A DNA stretch of 6,149 bases. Origin: Corynebacterium sp. (GTDB lineage Bacteria; Actinomycetota; Actinomycetes; Mycobacteriales; Mycobacteriaceae). The notes below the pieces were generated by a model. It saw nothing but the letters and a program-made list of their open reading frames with translations, had not been told where the DNA came from and searched no databases. Shown piece after piece: positions 1-5,499 of the stretch. Location of the stretch: contig JAKDIS010000138.1 in assembly GCA_030450335.1 (NCBI GenBank), positions 1 to 6,149 on the forward strand. Direction: 5' to 3'. Position numbers and translations under genes: made by a program. Every line of letters begins with the position of its first letter. Position 1 is the first letter of the stretch.

Positions 1-1
1 C

Positions 2-418
2 CCGGGGTGGTGGGGCCAGGGAGCCACCGTCGCCTACGAGAAGCAGATCGGACGACGGGCCACGGGCCAGTCGAGCGGGGGAGATTTCCAGGTCGCGGCG
101 TCGCGCACGCTGGAGGTGGCGGCCGTGGTCACCGACGGTGACGCGGGTGTGTGCGTTGTTCGCGACGTGGTCGGCGCGCTGGTGTCGGGGGAGGGGACGT
201 CGCTGCGTCCGGTCGGGGAACCGCGGGTCTCCGACACACCGAAACGGTCCTACTGGCGTAGCGCCCTCGACGACGGGACGTCCTTCGAGGTCGCTGTCGC
301 GCCGAAGGACGCCGCGGCGCGGCGTGTCGTGGTCACGCTCACGGTGACGGGGATGGCGTCCGCGGGGCAGCGCGAGGACGTCCGCAGCGTCCTGAAGGAG
401 GTCCTTGCCTCTGTGTGA
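2..418 (+). CDS. Unrecognised protein, C-terminal part (5' end outside window)
   Basis: The reading frame is open from the first full codon at position 2 to TGA at 416-418, giving 138 residues with no upstream stop, so the gene probably begins before the window. An internal GTG at 116 could be a start, but its only purine-rich stretch (GGAGG at 112-116) overlaps the codon, so I prefer a truncated longer gene. The visible part begins with a Gly/Trp-rich stretch (PGWWGQG). Two alternating hydrophobic stretches follow (around residues 37-60 and 96-118, the second being RRVVVTLTVTG), suggesting beta-strands of a small alpha/beta or beta-sandwich domain. The last 15 or so residues (REDVRSVLKEVLASV) look like an amphipathic helix. 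I see no membrane segment, no sortase motif and no family motif. It may be the last gene of an upstream operon. Function unknown. Confidence 0.6.
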   Translation, partial: PGWWGQGATVAYEKQIGRRATGQSSGGDFQVAASRTLEVAAVVTDGDAGVCVVRDVVGALVSGEGTSLRPVGEPRVSDTPKRSYWRSALDDGTSFEVAVAPKDAAARRVVVTLTVTGMASAGQREDVRSVLKEVLASV

Positions 419-419
419 G

Positions 420-438
420 GTGGGTGTACGACACCCAC
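420..438 (+). terminator. Possible hairpin terminator or attenuator after the first gene
   Basis: A perfect 8-bp inverted repeat lies two bases past the stop codon at 416-418. GTGGGTGT (420-427) pairs with ACACCCAC (431-438) across a 3-base loop (428-430). No T-tract follows, so it is not a classical intrinsic terminator. Actinobacteria are reported to use hairpins without U-tracts, so termination is plausible. The hairpin also sits just before the Shine-Dalgarno sequence of the dioxygenase (453-459) and could instead be a leader structure or operator for that gene. Confidence 0.4.
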
Positions 439-452
439 ACACAGTTGGCTGA

Positions 453-459
453 AGAGAGG
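453..459 (+). promoter_or_regulatory. Ribosome binding site deciding a TTG start for the dioxygenase
   Basis: AGAGAGG at 453-459 is the only good Shine-Dalgarno-like stretch in this gap. It lies 7 bases before TTG at 467 but 19 bases before the in-frame ATG at 479, so spacing favours the rarer TTG start. Confidence 0.6.
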
Positions 460-466
460 CAAACCT

Positions 467-1447
467 TTGACGGGCACGATGCTGGATATCCCCTTGTTCG
501 ACGTCGCGGACTGGCGTGATGCACCCGCGGACCGGCGTAGGGCCCTGGCGGACCGCCTCGACCGGGCGATGAAGGACTCCGGGTTCTTCATGGTCTCCGG
601 CCACGGCATCGACCCGTCACTGTCGTCGGAACTACGCGCGGCCGCCGCAGAGTTCTTCGCCCTGCCGGACGATCTCAAGGAGCGCTACCGCACGGTGGTC
701 GGTGGACGCGGTTGGATCCGCACGGGCGACGAGGCGAACGCCTACTACGGCGACGTCCCCGACGTCGACAAGGCCGACCTCAAGGAGACGCTGACCTTCG
801 GCCGTGAGCACGCCACGGGGGACGCCGACATCGACGAGACGTACTTCCGCGCCAACGTGTACCCGCAGGAGGTCCCGGCGCTCGAAGCGCTGGTGTCGCG
901 CTGGGCCGAGGCGGCGCGTGCGCTGTACCGCGACCTGCTGGAGATGCTCGCCACCGCCCTCGGGCTCGACGAGGGCTACTTCGTCGAGCGGGCGGGGGAT
1001 TCGCCGCACACCTTCAACATCAACCGTTACCCGGCGTTGTCGGTGGTGGGGCGGGCGAAGGAGGGGCAGTACCGTATCGCCCCGCACACCGACTGGGGGC
1101 TGGTCACCATCCTGGACCGTCAGCCCGGCTACGGCGGACTGCAGGTGCAGGGTGCCGACGGCAGGTGGCAGGACGCCCCGTTCGTGGAGGGGGCGTTGAC
1201 GATCAACATCGCCGACCTGCTGGCCCGGTGGACGGGGGACCGGTGGCGCTCGACCCGGCACAGGGTGCTCGCACCGAGCGAGGACGCGCCCTCGGAGGAG
1301 CTGTACAGCATCATCGCCTTCATGGAGCCGGACATGACGCAGGTCGTCGAGCCCCTCGCGCCTCCCGTCGGTGGTGGGGCGGTCTACGCGCCGGTGCGTG
1401 CGGCGGACTACTTCACCGAGCGCAACGCCGCCGCGTCGGTGAGCTGA
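467..1447 (+). CDS. 2-oxoglutarate/Fe(II) dioxygenase, isopenicillin N synthase-like family
   Basis: Predicted cytosolic non-haem iron oxygenase of 326 residues, a usual length for this family. The N-terminal DIOX_N-type domain (about residues 4-120) opens with IPLFDVADW and has the typical GFFMVSGHGI stretch. The C-terminal jelly roll (about 180-300) contains NINRYP, then HTDWG with iron ligands H207 and D209, the GGLQV strand, NIADLL, and the distal ligand H265 in STRHRV. The facial triad is therefore complete. The family's R-x-S motif, whose Arg normally binds the 2-oxoglutarate C5 carboxylate, reads L279-Y-S281, so the Arg is replaced by Leu. Co-substrate use could be altered, or another residue may substitute. 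TTG at 467 is chosen because of its well-spaced ribosome binding site; ATG at 479 would remove four residues. The substrate cannot be predicted. Its neighbours do not form a biosynthetic cluster. It converges on the thiamine-binding gene with 21 bp between stop codons. Family assignment is secure, exact role is not. Confidence 0.92.
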   Translation: MTGTMLDIPLFDVADWRDAPADRRRALADRLDRAMKDSGFFMVSGHGIDPSLSSELRAAAAEFFALPDDLKERYRTVVGGRGWIRTGDEANAYYGDVPDVDKADLKETLTFGREHATGDADIDETYFRANVYPQEVPALEALVSRWAEAARALYRDLLEMLATALGLDEGYFVERAGDSPHTFNINRYPALSVVGRAKEGQYRIAPHTDWGLVTILDRQPGYGGLQVQGADGRWQDAPFVEGALTINIADLLARWTGDRWRSTRHRVLAPSEDAPSEELYSIIAFMEPDMTQVVEPLAPPVGGGAVYAPVRAADYFTERNAAASVS

Positions 1448-1468
1448 GCGGGGTCTGCCGGGTAGCAG

Positions 1469-1780
1469 TCACTGACCGTCCCCGTCGATGGCGGCGTTGA
1501 GACGCTCGACCTTTCCGGTGATCTCGCCGTCGTGCCCGGGCCGCAGGTCGGCCTTGAGCACCAGCGACACCCGCGGCGAGTACTCGCCCACGGCCTCGCA
1601 GGCGCGCTTGACGACGGGCATCACCTCGTCCCATTCACCCTCGATCGTGGTGAACATCGACGTGGTCTCGTGGGGCAGCCCGGACTCCCGGACGACCTCC
1701 ACGGCCTTGGCCACGATGTGGGCCATCGAACCGTCTGGTTCCGGGGTGGTCGAGGGGGCGATGGAGAATGCGAAGAGCAT
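1469..1780 (-). CDS. Thiamine-binding protein, MTH1187/YkoF-type (Thiamine_BP, DUF77)
   Basis: Small protein of 103 residues, the normal size for the single-domain MTH1187 family, which adopts a ferredoxin-like fold. Family-typical elements are the opening strand (MLFAFSIAPS), a Ser/Met-rich turn into helix 1, the TTSMFTTIEGEWDEVM segment (residues 39-54) that forms the core strand and next helix, and the strand RVSLVLKADLR followed by a charged C-terminal helix (GKVERLNAAI). Related proteins bind thiamine or its pyrimidine moiety and are thought to act in thiamine salvage or transport, but their role is poorly defined. The ATG at 1780 lies 4 bp after the aminotransferase stop. The ribosome binding site is weak (an AGGG only 2 bases before the start), so translation is probably coupled to the upstream gene. 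A longer reading of the same frame, starting inside the aminotransferase at about 1918, is not credible because its extra residues are Ser/Trp/Cys-rich shadow sequence and the family begins at this Met. Confidence 0.85.
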   Translation of the reverse strand: MLFAFSIAPSTTPEPDGSMAHIVAKAVEVVRESGLPHETTSMFTTIEGEWDEVMPVVKRACEAVGEYSPRVSLVLKADLRPGHDGEITGKVERLNAAIDGDGQ

Positions 1781-1784
1781 GGCC

Positions 1785-2915
1785 CTACATCCCCAGCTTG
1801 TCCAGGGCGGTGCGCAGTCGGTCGACCGCGCCGTCCACGTCGGCGAGCTTGTCCAGGCCGAACAGGCCCAGGCGGAAGGTGGAGAAGCTCTCCGGCTCAC
1901 CGCACTGCAGCGGGACACCGCCGGCGACCTGCACGCCGGCCTCCTTGAACTTCGCGCCGGACTTCACGGCAGGGTCGTCGGTGTAGGCGACGACCACGCT
2001 GGGGGCGGCGAACTCGCCGGTGGCGATGGCCTGGATCCCGTGCTCCTCGAGCAGCGCGCGGACCTTGGTGCCCAGTTCGATCTGCGCGGCGCGCAGGTTC
2101 TCCAGGCCACGTTCGCGGGCCTCGACCATCAGCGCGGCGTTGTGCGCGAGACCGTCGGTCGGCAGGGTGGCGTGGTACGGGGTGCGACCCTCGCCGTACT
2201 CGTCGGTGATGAACAGCCACTTCTTCAGGTCCACGGCGAAGCTGGAGGACGTCGAGGCGTTCACGGCCTTGCGCGCGGCGGGGCTGAGCATCACGTAGCC
2301 GGCGCAGGGAGTTCCGCTCCAGCCCTTCTGCGGGGCGCTGACCAGCACGTCCACCCCGGTGTCGGTCATCGAGACCCAGGACGCTCCGGAGGCGACGCAG
2401 TCGAGGACGACCAGGGCGCCGACCTCGTGGGCGGCGTCGGCCATGGCGGTGAGGTAGGCGTCGGTGAGCTGGATGCCGGCGGCGGTCTCGACGTGCGGTG
2501 CGATGACGATCTCGGGACGCTCACGGCGGATCGCGGCGGTGACCTCGTCGATCGGGGCGGGCACCCAGGTGGACGTCGGCTCGTAGCCGGTCTGACGTGC
2601 CTTGAGCACGGTGACGTCGTCGGTGATGCGTCCGGCGTCGATGATCTGCGACCAGCGGAAGGAGAACAGCCCGTTGCGGACGATGAGGGTGCGCTTGTCG
2701 GTGACGAGCTGGCGGGCGACCGCCTCCATCGCGTAGCTGCCGCCCCCGGGGACCACGGCGACGGTGTCGGCGTCGTAGGCGCTGATCAGAACGTCGCGGA
2801 TGTCCTGCATGACTGTGGTGAACCGTGCCGACATGTGGTTGAGGGATCGGTCGGTGAAGACGACGGAGTACTCGAGGAGGCCGTCGGGATCGATATCATC
2901 GTGTGGGAGCTTCAT
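1785..2915 (-). CDS. Class V PLP-dependent aminotransferase, alanine/serine-glyoxylate-like
   Basis: Cytosolic fold-type I PLP enzyme of 376 residues, full length for the AGAT/SPT/PucG-type class V family, which moves amino groups from small amino acids to glyoxylate or pyruvate. Visible motifs are LNHMS near residue 25, the cofactor-phosphate loop VPGGGSYAMEAVAR (55-68), NGLFSFRW (81-88), APHVETAAG (139-147), the PLP ring-binding Asp in VVLDCVASG (D172), and the Schiff-base Lys in SAPQKGWS (K197). The substrate carboxylate-binding Arg is probably R348 in TFRLGLFGLD. No key residue is missing. I recall the pattern SVVFTDRSLNHMS as typical of a conserved bacterial subgroup annotated as alanine-glyoxylate aminotransferase family, but the true substrate pair is unknown. 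Starts at 2921 and 2933 are in frame; 2915 is chosen because GGGAGA (complement of 2924-2929) is 8 bases upstream. First gene of an operon with the thiamine-binding protein, and divergent from the DUF952 gene. Confidence 0.9.
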   Translation of the reverse strand: MKLPHDDIDPDGLLEYSVVFTDRSLNHMSARFTTVMQDIRDVLISAYDADTVAVVPGGGSYAMEAVARQLVTDKRTLIVRNGLFSFRWSQIIDAGRITDDVTVLKARQTGYEPTSTWVPAPIDEVTAAIRRERPEIVIAPHVETAAGIQLTDAYLTAMADAAHEVGALVVLDCVASGASWVSMTDTGVDVLVSAPQKGWSGTPCAGYVMLSPAARKAVNASTSSSFAVDLKKWLFITDEYGEGRTPYHATLPTDGLAHNAALMVEARERGLENLRAAQIELGTKVRALLEEHGIQAIATGEFAAPSVVVAYTDDPAVKSGAKFKEAGVQVAGGVPLQCGEPESFSTFRLGLFGLDKLADVDGAVDRLRTALDKLGM

Positions 2916-2982
2916 GGTCATATTCTCCCACATCGTGAACTCAGTTTCAGCAGGAGGGGCCGGACTGCGGCACAGTGGTGGC
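2916..2982. promoter_or_regulatory. Divergent intergenic region between the aminotransferase and DUF952 genes
   Basis: This 67-bp gap must hold the promoters of two outward-facing genes. It is locally less GC-rich (2916-2950) than its surroundings. The minus-strand Shine-Dalgarno sequence of the aminotransferase lies at 2924-2929. I see no convincing -10/-35 pair or palindrome. A plus-strand AGGAGGGG (2952-2959) lies 23 bases before the DUF952 ATG, too far to serve it. Confidence 0.45.
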
Positions 2983-3330
2983 ATGACGATCTTCCACATT
3001 GCACGGGTCCCTGACTGGACCGCCGCCCTGGAGACAGGGGAGTACCGGGTGTCCACGGTGGGGCTGTCCGTGGACAGCGTCGGCTTCGTCCACGCTTCGA
3101 CTCGGGAGCAGGTCGGGCCGACCGCCCGCAGGTTCTACCGCGACGAGGACGCCGCCCTGTGCGTCCTGGTCATCGACGACGACCGCGTCCGCGCGGCCGG
3201 CACAGAGGTCCTCGAAGAGGACGCCGGTGACGGGCAGAACTACCCGCACATCTACGGTCCGGTGCGTCCTGACTGGGTGACCGAGGTGCGTCCGGCGTCT
3301 TTCGGGCAGGACGGCCGCTTCATCTGGTGA
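2983..3330 (+). CDS. DUF952 family protein
   Basis: Small soluble protein of 115 residues, the usual size of single-domain DUF952 proteins. Matching features are the opening MTIFHIA, the W-x-x-A-x-x-x-G-x-Y segment (residues 12-22, TWLike DWTAALETGEY), the GFVHAST strand and His near residue 38, the alternating hydrophobic strand ALCVLVIDDDRV, and the NYPHIYGPV motif followed by a closing strand (TEVRPASF). The biochemical function is not established. I recall that the family has been related to the ADP-ribosyltransferase fold by structure-based comparison, but that link is from memory and says nothing certain about activity. ATG at 2983 is chosen because the family starts exactly there. It lacks a well-spaced ribosome binding site, so the mRNA may be leaderless or weakly translated. 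The gene is followed by a 110-bp gap before the glycosyltransferase, so it is probably transcribed alone. Confidence 0.85.
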   Translation: MTIFHIARVPDWTAALETGEYRVSTVGLSVDSVGFVHASTREQVGPTARRFYRDEDAALCVLVIDDDRVRAAGTEVLEEDAGDGQNYPHIYGPVRPDWVTEVRPASFGQDGRFIW

Positions 3331-3335
3331 CAGGG

Positions 3336-3378
3336 CCTGGCCAGCAACCTGTCAGTCGTCACGGACGGGCAGGCCAGG
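3336..3378. repeat. Inverted repeat downstream of the DUF952 gene
   Basis: CCTGGCC (3336-3342) is complementary to GGCCAGG (3372-3378), a 7-bp stem with a 29-base loop starting 5 bases after the DUF952 stop. The loop holds a weaker CCTG/CAGG pairing (3349-3352 with 3370-3373) that would compete with it. It may act as a terminator, but the long loop and absence of a T-tract make this weak. Confidence 0.25.
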
Positions 3379-3387
3379 GCGGTTCCC

Positions 3388-3425
3388 TAGCCTGATGGAC
3401 CGTCCCTCGTCACCGACCTGATGGA
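3388..3425 (+). promoter_or_regulatory. Possible promoter and 9-bp direct repeat upstream of the glycosyltransferase
   Basis: TAGCCT at 3388-3393 fits the loose actinobacterial -10 pattern TANNNT, without a recognisable -35. The 9-mer CCTGATGGA occurs twice, at 3391-3399 and 3417-3425 (26 bp start to start), just before the gene start. The second copy includes GGA of the weak Shine-Dalgarno GGAG at 3423-3426. This could be an operator or chance. Confidence 0.25.
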
Positions 3426-3440
3426 GTGATCCGCCCCACC

Positions 3441-4727
3441 ATGACGATCTCCGCACCGCACGACACCGCCGTCAAGACTCGCGGGAGTCAGCCACGTGAC
3501 CAGCCCCGTGACCAGCCGCAGAGCAGGGCTGGACGCATCGCCGCGGTGAGTGCGCTCGTCATCGGGGTCGGGTTGCTGGTCTGGCAGTGCGCATGGGTGC
3601 TGGGATATGCGCGCGACAGCTACCTGCTGGATCTGGGCGTGTTCCGGGACACCGGGCAGGCGATCGTCGACGGTGGGGGACTCTACGGCGACGACCTGGA
3701 CTCCCGCACCGGCTTCCCCTTCATCTACCCGCCGCTCGCGGCCGCCCTGTTCGTCCCGCTGACCTGGTTCAACGACCAGACCATGGAGATGCTCTGGACG
3801 CTGGCCTCGGTGGTGGCGTCCTGGGCGGTGCTGGCGATGGCTGCCCACCGGCTGCGACTGCGGTGGGCGCCGCTGGTGGCGCTGCCGATGCTCGGTCTCG
3901 CTCTGTGCATGGAGCCGCTGCGGGCGAACATGGAGTTCGGCCAGATCAACGTCTTCCTCGTGCTGCTGGTCACGGCCGACGTCCTCGGGTTCACGCCCCG
4001 TCGGCTGCGTGGTGTCGGGGTGGGTCTGGCGGCCGGCATCAAGATCACCCCGGCGGCGTTCGCCCTGGTGTTCCTGGTGACACGTCGGTGGGGTGACCTG
4101 GCGCGCTCCGCCGGGACGTTCCTCGTGACCGCCGCACTCGGCTGGCTGATGCGCCCCGGCGAGGCGGTGTTCTTCTGGACCAGTGAGTTCTTCGACGACG
4201 AACGCGCCGGCCCGCCGTCCTTCGAAGCCAACCAGGCGGCGACCGGTCTGCTCACCCGGGCGGGGATGGACGGCGACCTGGCGCAGACGGTGATGCTGCC
4301 CGTCCTGCTCGTGGTCGCGGTGGCCGCGGGCTGGGCCTCCCGGCGCCTGCTGCGCGCTGGACGTCCGGTGACCACGCTGCTGCTGCTCGTCCTGGCGGTG
4401 AGCGTGGCGGCACCGTACGCGGTGACGCACCACTGGTCGGGCGTGATCGTGGCCGTGGCACTGCTTGCCTCCCAGCTCCTGGGTGGTGCACGCGACTGGC
4501 CGACGACCACGGCGGCGGCGCTGCTGGTGGTGGCGAACGTGTTTCTGCACTACAGGATCGCCGACTGGGGGTGGGTACAGGACGCGGTGGGGCAACCGTG
4601 GATCCTGGCCAACGCCCAGGGCGTGGCCGGTATCGTGGCGCTGCTGCTCCTGCTCCTCGCGGCCTGGCGTGCGGTGCCGGAGGAGAGCGTGGCGCAGGCG
4701 ACCGAGTTGGAGGACGCCGTGCGCTGA
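3441..4727 (+). CDS. GT87 family polyprenyl-phosphate mannosyltransferase (alpha-1,2-mannosyltransferase type)
   Basis: Polytopic membrane glycosyltransferase of about 428 residues, the usual size of GT87 (DUF2029) enzymes such as PimE and MptC/Rv2181. These use polyprenyl-phosphate mannose outside the membrane to add alpha-1,2 mannose to phosphatidylinositol mannosides, lipomannan or lipoarabinomannan. After a basic, Pro/Gln-rich cytoplasmic tail (1-32) comes the first membrane helix (33-55), then an external loop with YLLDLGVF. D64 there is the likely counterpart of the catalytic loop Asp of PimE. FPFIYPPLAAALFVPL (92-107), EFGQINVFLVLLV (165-177) and GLAAGIKITPAAFALVFLV (195-213) are typical GT87 segments. 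Further helices lie at about 118-137, 145-158, 224-238, 282-301, 309-327, 334-347, 355-370 and 395-410. ATG at 3441 is taken, although GTG at 3426 is in frame, because GGAG (3423-3426) is nearer a usable distance for 3441 (14 bases). The exact acceptor is unknown. It ends 7 bp from the convergent hydrolase gene. Confidence 0.85.
   Translation: MTISAPHDTAVKTRGSQPRDQPRDQPQSRAGRIAAVSALVIGVGLLVWQCAWVLGYARDSYLLDLGVFRDTGQAIVDGGGLYGDDLDSRTGFPFIYPPLAAALFVPLTWFNDQTMEMLWTLASVVASWAVLAMAAHRLRLRWAPLVALPMLGLALCMEPLRANMEFGQINVFLVLLVTADVLGFTPRRLRGVGVGLAAGIKITPAAFALVFLVTRRWGDLARSAGTFLVTAALGWLMRPGEAVFFWTSEFFDDERAGPPSFEANQAATGLLTRAGMDGDLAQTVMLPVLLVVAVAAGWASRRLLRAGRPVTTLLLLVLAVSVAAPYAVTHHWSGVIVAVALLASQLLGGARDWPTTTAAALLVVANVFLHYRIADWGWVQDAVGQPWILANAQGVAGIVALLLLLLAAWRAVPEESVAQATELEDAVR
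3489..3521 (+). repeat. 12-bp tandem repeat encoding QPRD in the cytoplasmic tail
   Basis: CAGCCACGTGAC (3489-3500) is followed directly by CAGCCCCGTGAC (3501-3512, one mismatch) and a partial third copy (from 3513). It encodes QPRD-QPRD-QP in the disordered N-terminal tail of the mannosyltransferase, where length changes would be tolerated. Confidence 0.7.
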
Positions 4728-4734
4728 GCGGGAC

Positions 4735-5499
4735 TCACCCGATGTGGACACCAACCGGACGCACCGGACGCACTGCCGCCTGCCGCTGCATCCGCAGCAG
4801 CAGGTCGGTCAGGTTTCCGGACGCTGCGGCCGGATGTTCCGGGTGCCACTGCACCCCGGTCACCGGGGCGGTCTCGTGGACCACCGCCTCGACCGTGCCG
4901 TCGGAGGCCCGGGCGACGACCCGCAGCCCCGGTGCCAGCCGGTCCACCGCCTGGTGGTGGATGCAGACGGCAGGGCCGTCGGGGACGATCCCCGCCGGGC
5001 CGCCGGCGAGGCGCGTGAACACTCCGGGGTCCGGGCCGTCCTCGCGTCGGTGGTTGGCACCGTGCGCGCCTGCACAGGTGGGCAGGCTGCTGGACATGTC
5101 CTGCACCAACGTGCCGCCGAGCGCGACGTTGACCAGCTGCATACCGCGGCAGATGCCCAACACCGGCACTCCCTCGGCCACCGCCCGGGTCACGACCCGG
5201 ATGTGGGTTTGGTCGGCGGTGGTGAGGTGACGTCCGGCACCGGCGCAGGACGCCCCGGCACCGTAGAGCGCCGGGTCCACGTCCTCCCCACCTGCCAGGA
5301 CTATCATGTCGGCACTCTCAGCACTCTCAGCACTCTCGGCGCTGTCGGTACTGTCACCTGCGATGAACTCCACCCGCCACCCCAGGTTCCGCACGGCCGC
5401 GGCGATGCGGTCGTTCAGCAGGTCGAGCAGCGACTGAAAGGCGGGGTCGTGGGGACGGTGGTCGCTCGGGTGGTGGACGGCCACGGTGGGTGGGGTCAC
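4735..5499 (-). CDS. Class I glutamine amidotransferase-like hydrolase (peptidase C26, PuuD-like)
   Basis: Predicted cytosolic gamma-glutamyl hydrolase of 254 residues, the normal length for PuuD-type enzymes, which release GABA or another amine from gamma-glutamyl conjugates. The fold's landmarks are MIVLAGGEDVDPALYG (65-80), the nucleophile elbow GICRGMQ with C117, NVALGGTLVQD (124-134), the IHHQAVDRLAPGL segment (180-192), and VTGVQWHPE with H219 and E221. The Cys-His-Glu triad is complete. The family's usual N-terminal strand is short here. Just before MIVLAGG there is a Ser-Ala-Glu repeat (53-64), encoded by a tandem DNA repeat and unusual for the family. The gene starts with GTG at 5499, supported by GGAGGA (complement of 5506-5511) 6 bases upstream. 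GTG overlaps the regulator's stop by 4 bp (GTGA), so the two are translationally coupled. Gamma-glutamyl-GABA hydrolysis in putrescine use is the best guess; a different gamma-glutamyl amide or peptide is possible. Confidence 0.88.
   Translation of the reverse strand: MTPPTVAVHHPSDHRPHDPAFQSLLDLLNDRIAAAVRNLGWRVEFIAGDSTDSAESAESAESADMIVLAGGEDVDPALYGAGASCAGAGRHLTTADQTHIRVVTRAVAEGVPVLGICRGMQLVNVALGGTLVQDMSSSLPTCAGAHGANHRREDGPDPGVFTRLAGGPAGIVPDGPAVCIHHQAVDRLAPGLRVVARASDGTVEAVVHETAPVTGVQWHPEHPAAASGNLTDLLLRMQRQAAVRPVRPVGVHIG
5312..5356 (-). repeat. 9-bp tandem repeat, five units, in frame in the C26 hydrolase
   Basis: Plus-strand units are GCACTCTCA (5312-5320), the same (5321-5329), GCACTCTCG (5330-5338), GCGCTGTCG (5339-5347) and GTACTGTCA (5348-5356). 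The first three are identical except for the last base, and the other two have diverged. On the coding strand they give DST-DSA-ESA-ESA-ESA. The unit is a multiple of three, so copy changes would keep the reading frame. Confidence 0.9.

Noticed and set aside
632..1261. 209-codon minus-strand frame inside the dioxygenase
   Set aside because: Antisense shadow of the conserved jelly-roll region, with Arg/Val/Pro-rich composition and no motif.
2916..2982. Riboswitch, such as a TPP aptamer, upstream of the operon containing the thiamine-binding gene
   Set aside because: The gap is only 67 bp, shorter than a typical TPP riboswitch (around 100 nt), and I see no THI-box-like CTGAGA core with paired arms. 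A minus-strand ACTGAGTT lacks the required context.
1488..3014. 508-codon open frame on the plus strand opposite the aminotransferase and thiamine-binding genes
   Set aside because: Its product is Gly/Val/Asp/His-rich with no recognisable domain, and it lies antisense to two genes with clear family motifs. Long antisense frames are expected from codon bias at this GC content.
4728..4734. Bidirectional terminator between the convergent mannosyltransferase and hydrolase genes
   Set aside because: Only 7 bp separate the stop codons and I found no convincing inverted repeat across them, so no terminator is called.
3387..4754. 455-codon open frame on the minus strand opposite the mannosyltransferase
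   Set aside because: The predicted protein is a low-complexity His/Gln/Arg/Pro-rich sequence. The opposite strand encodes a coherent GT87 protein with membrane helices.
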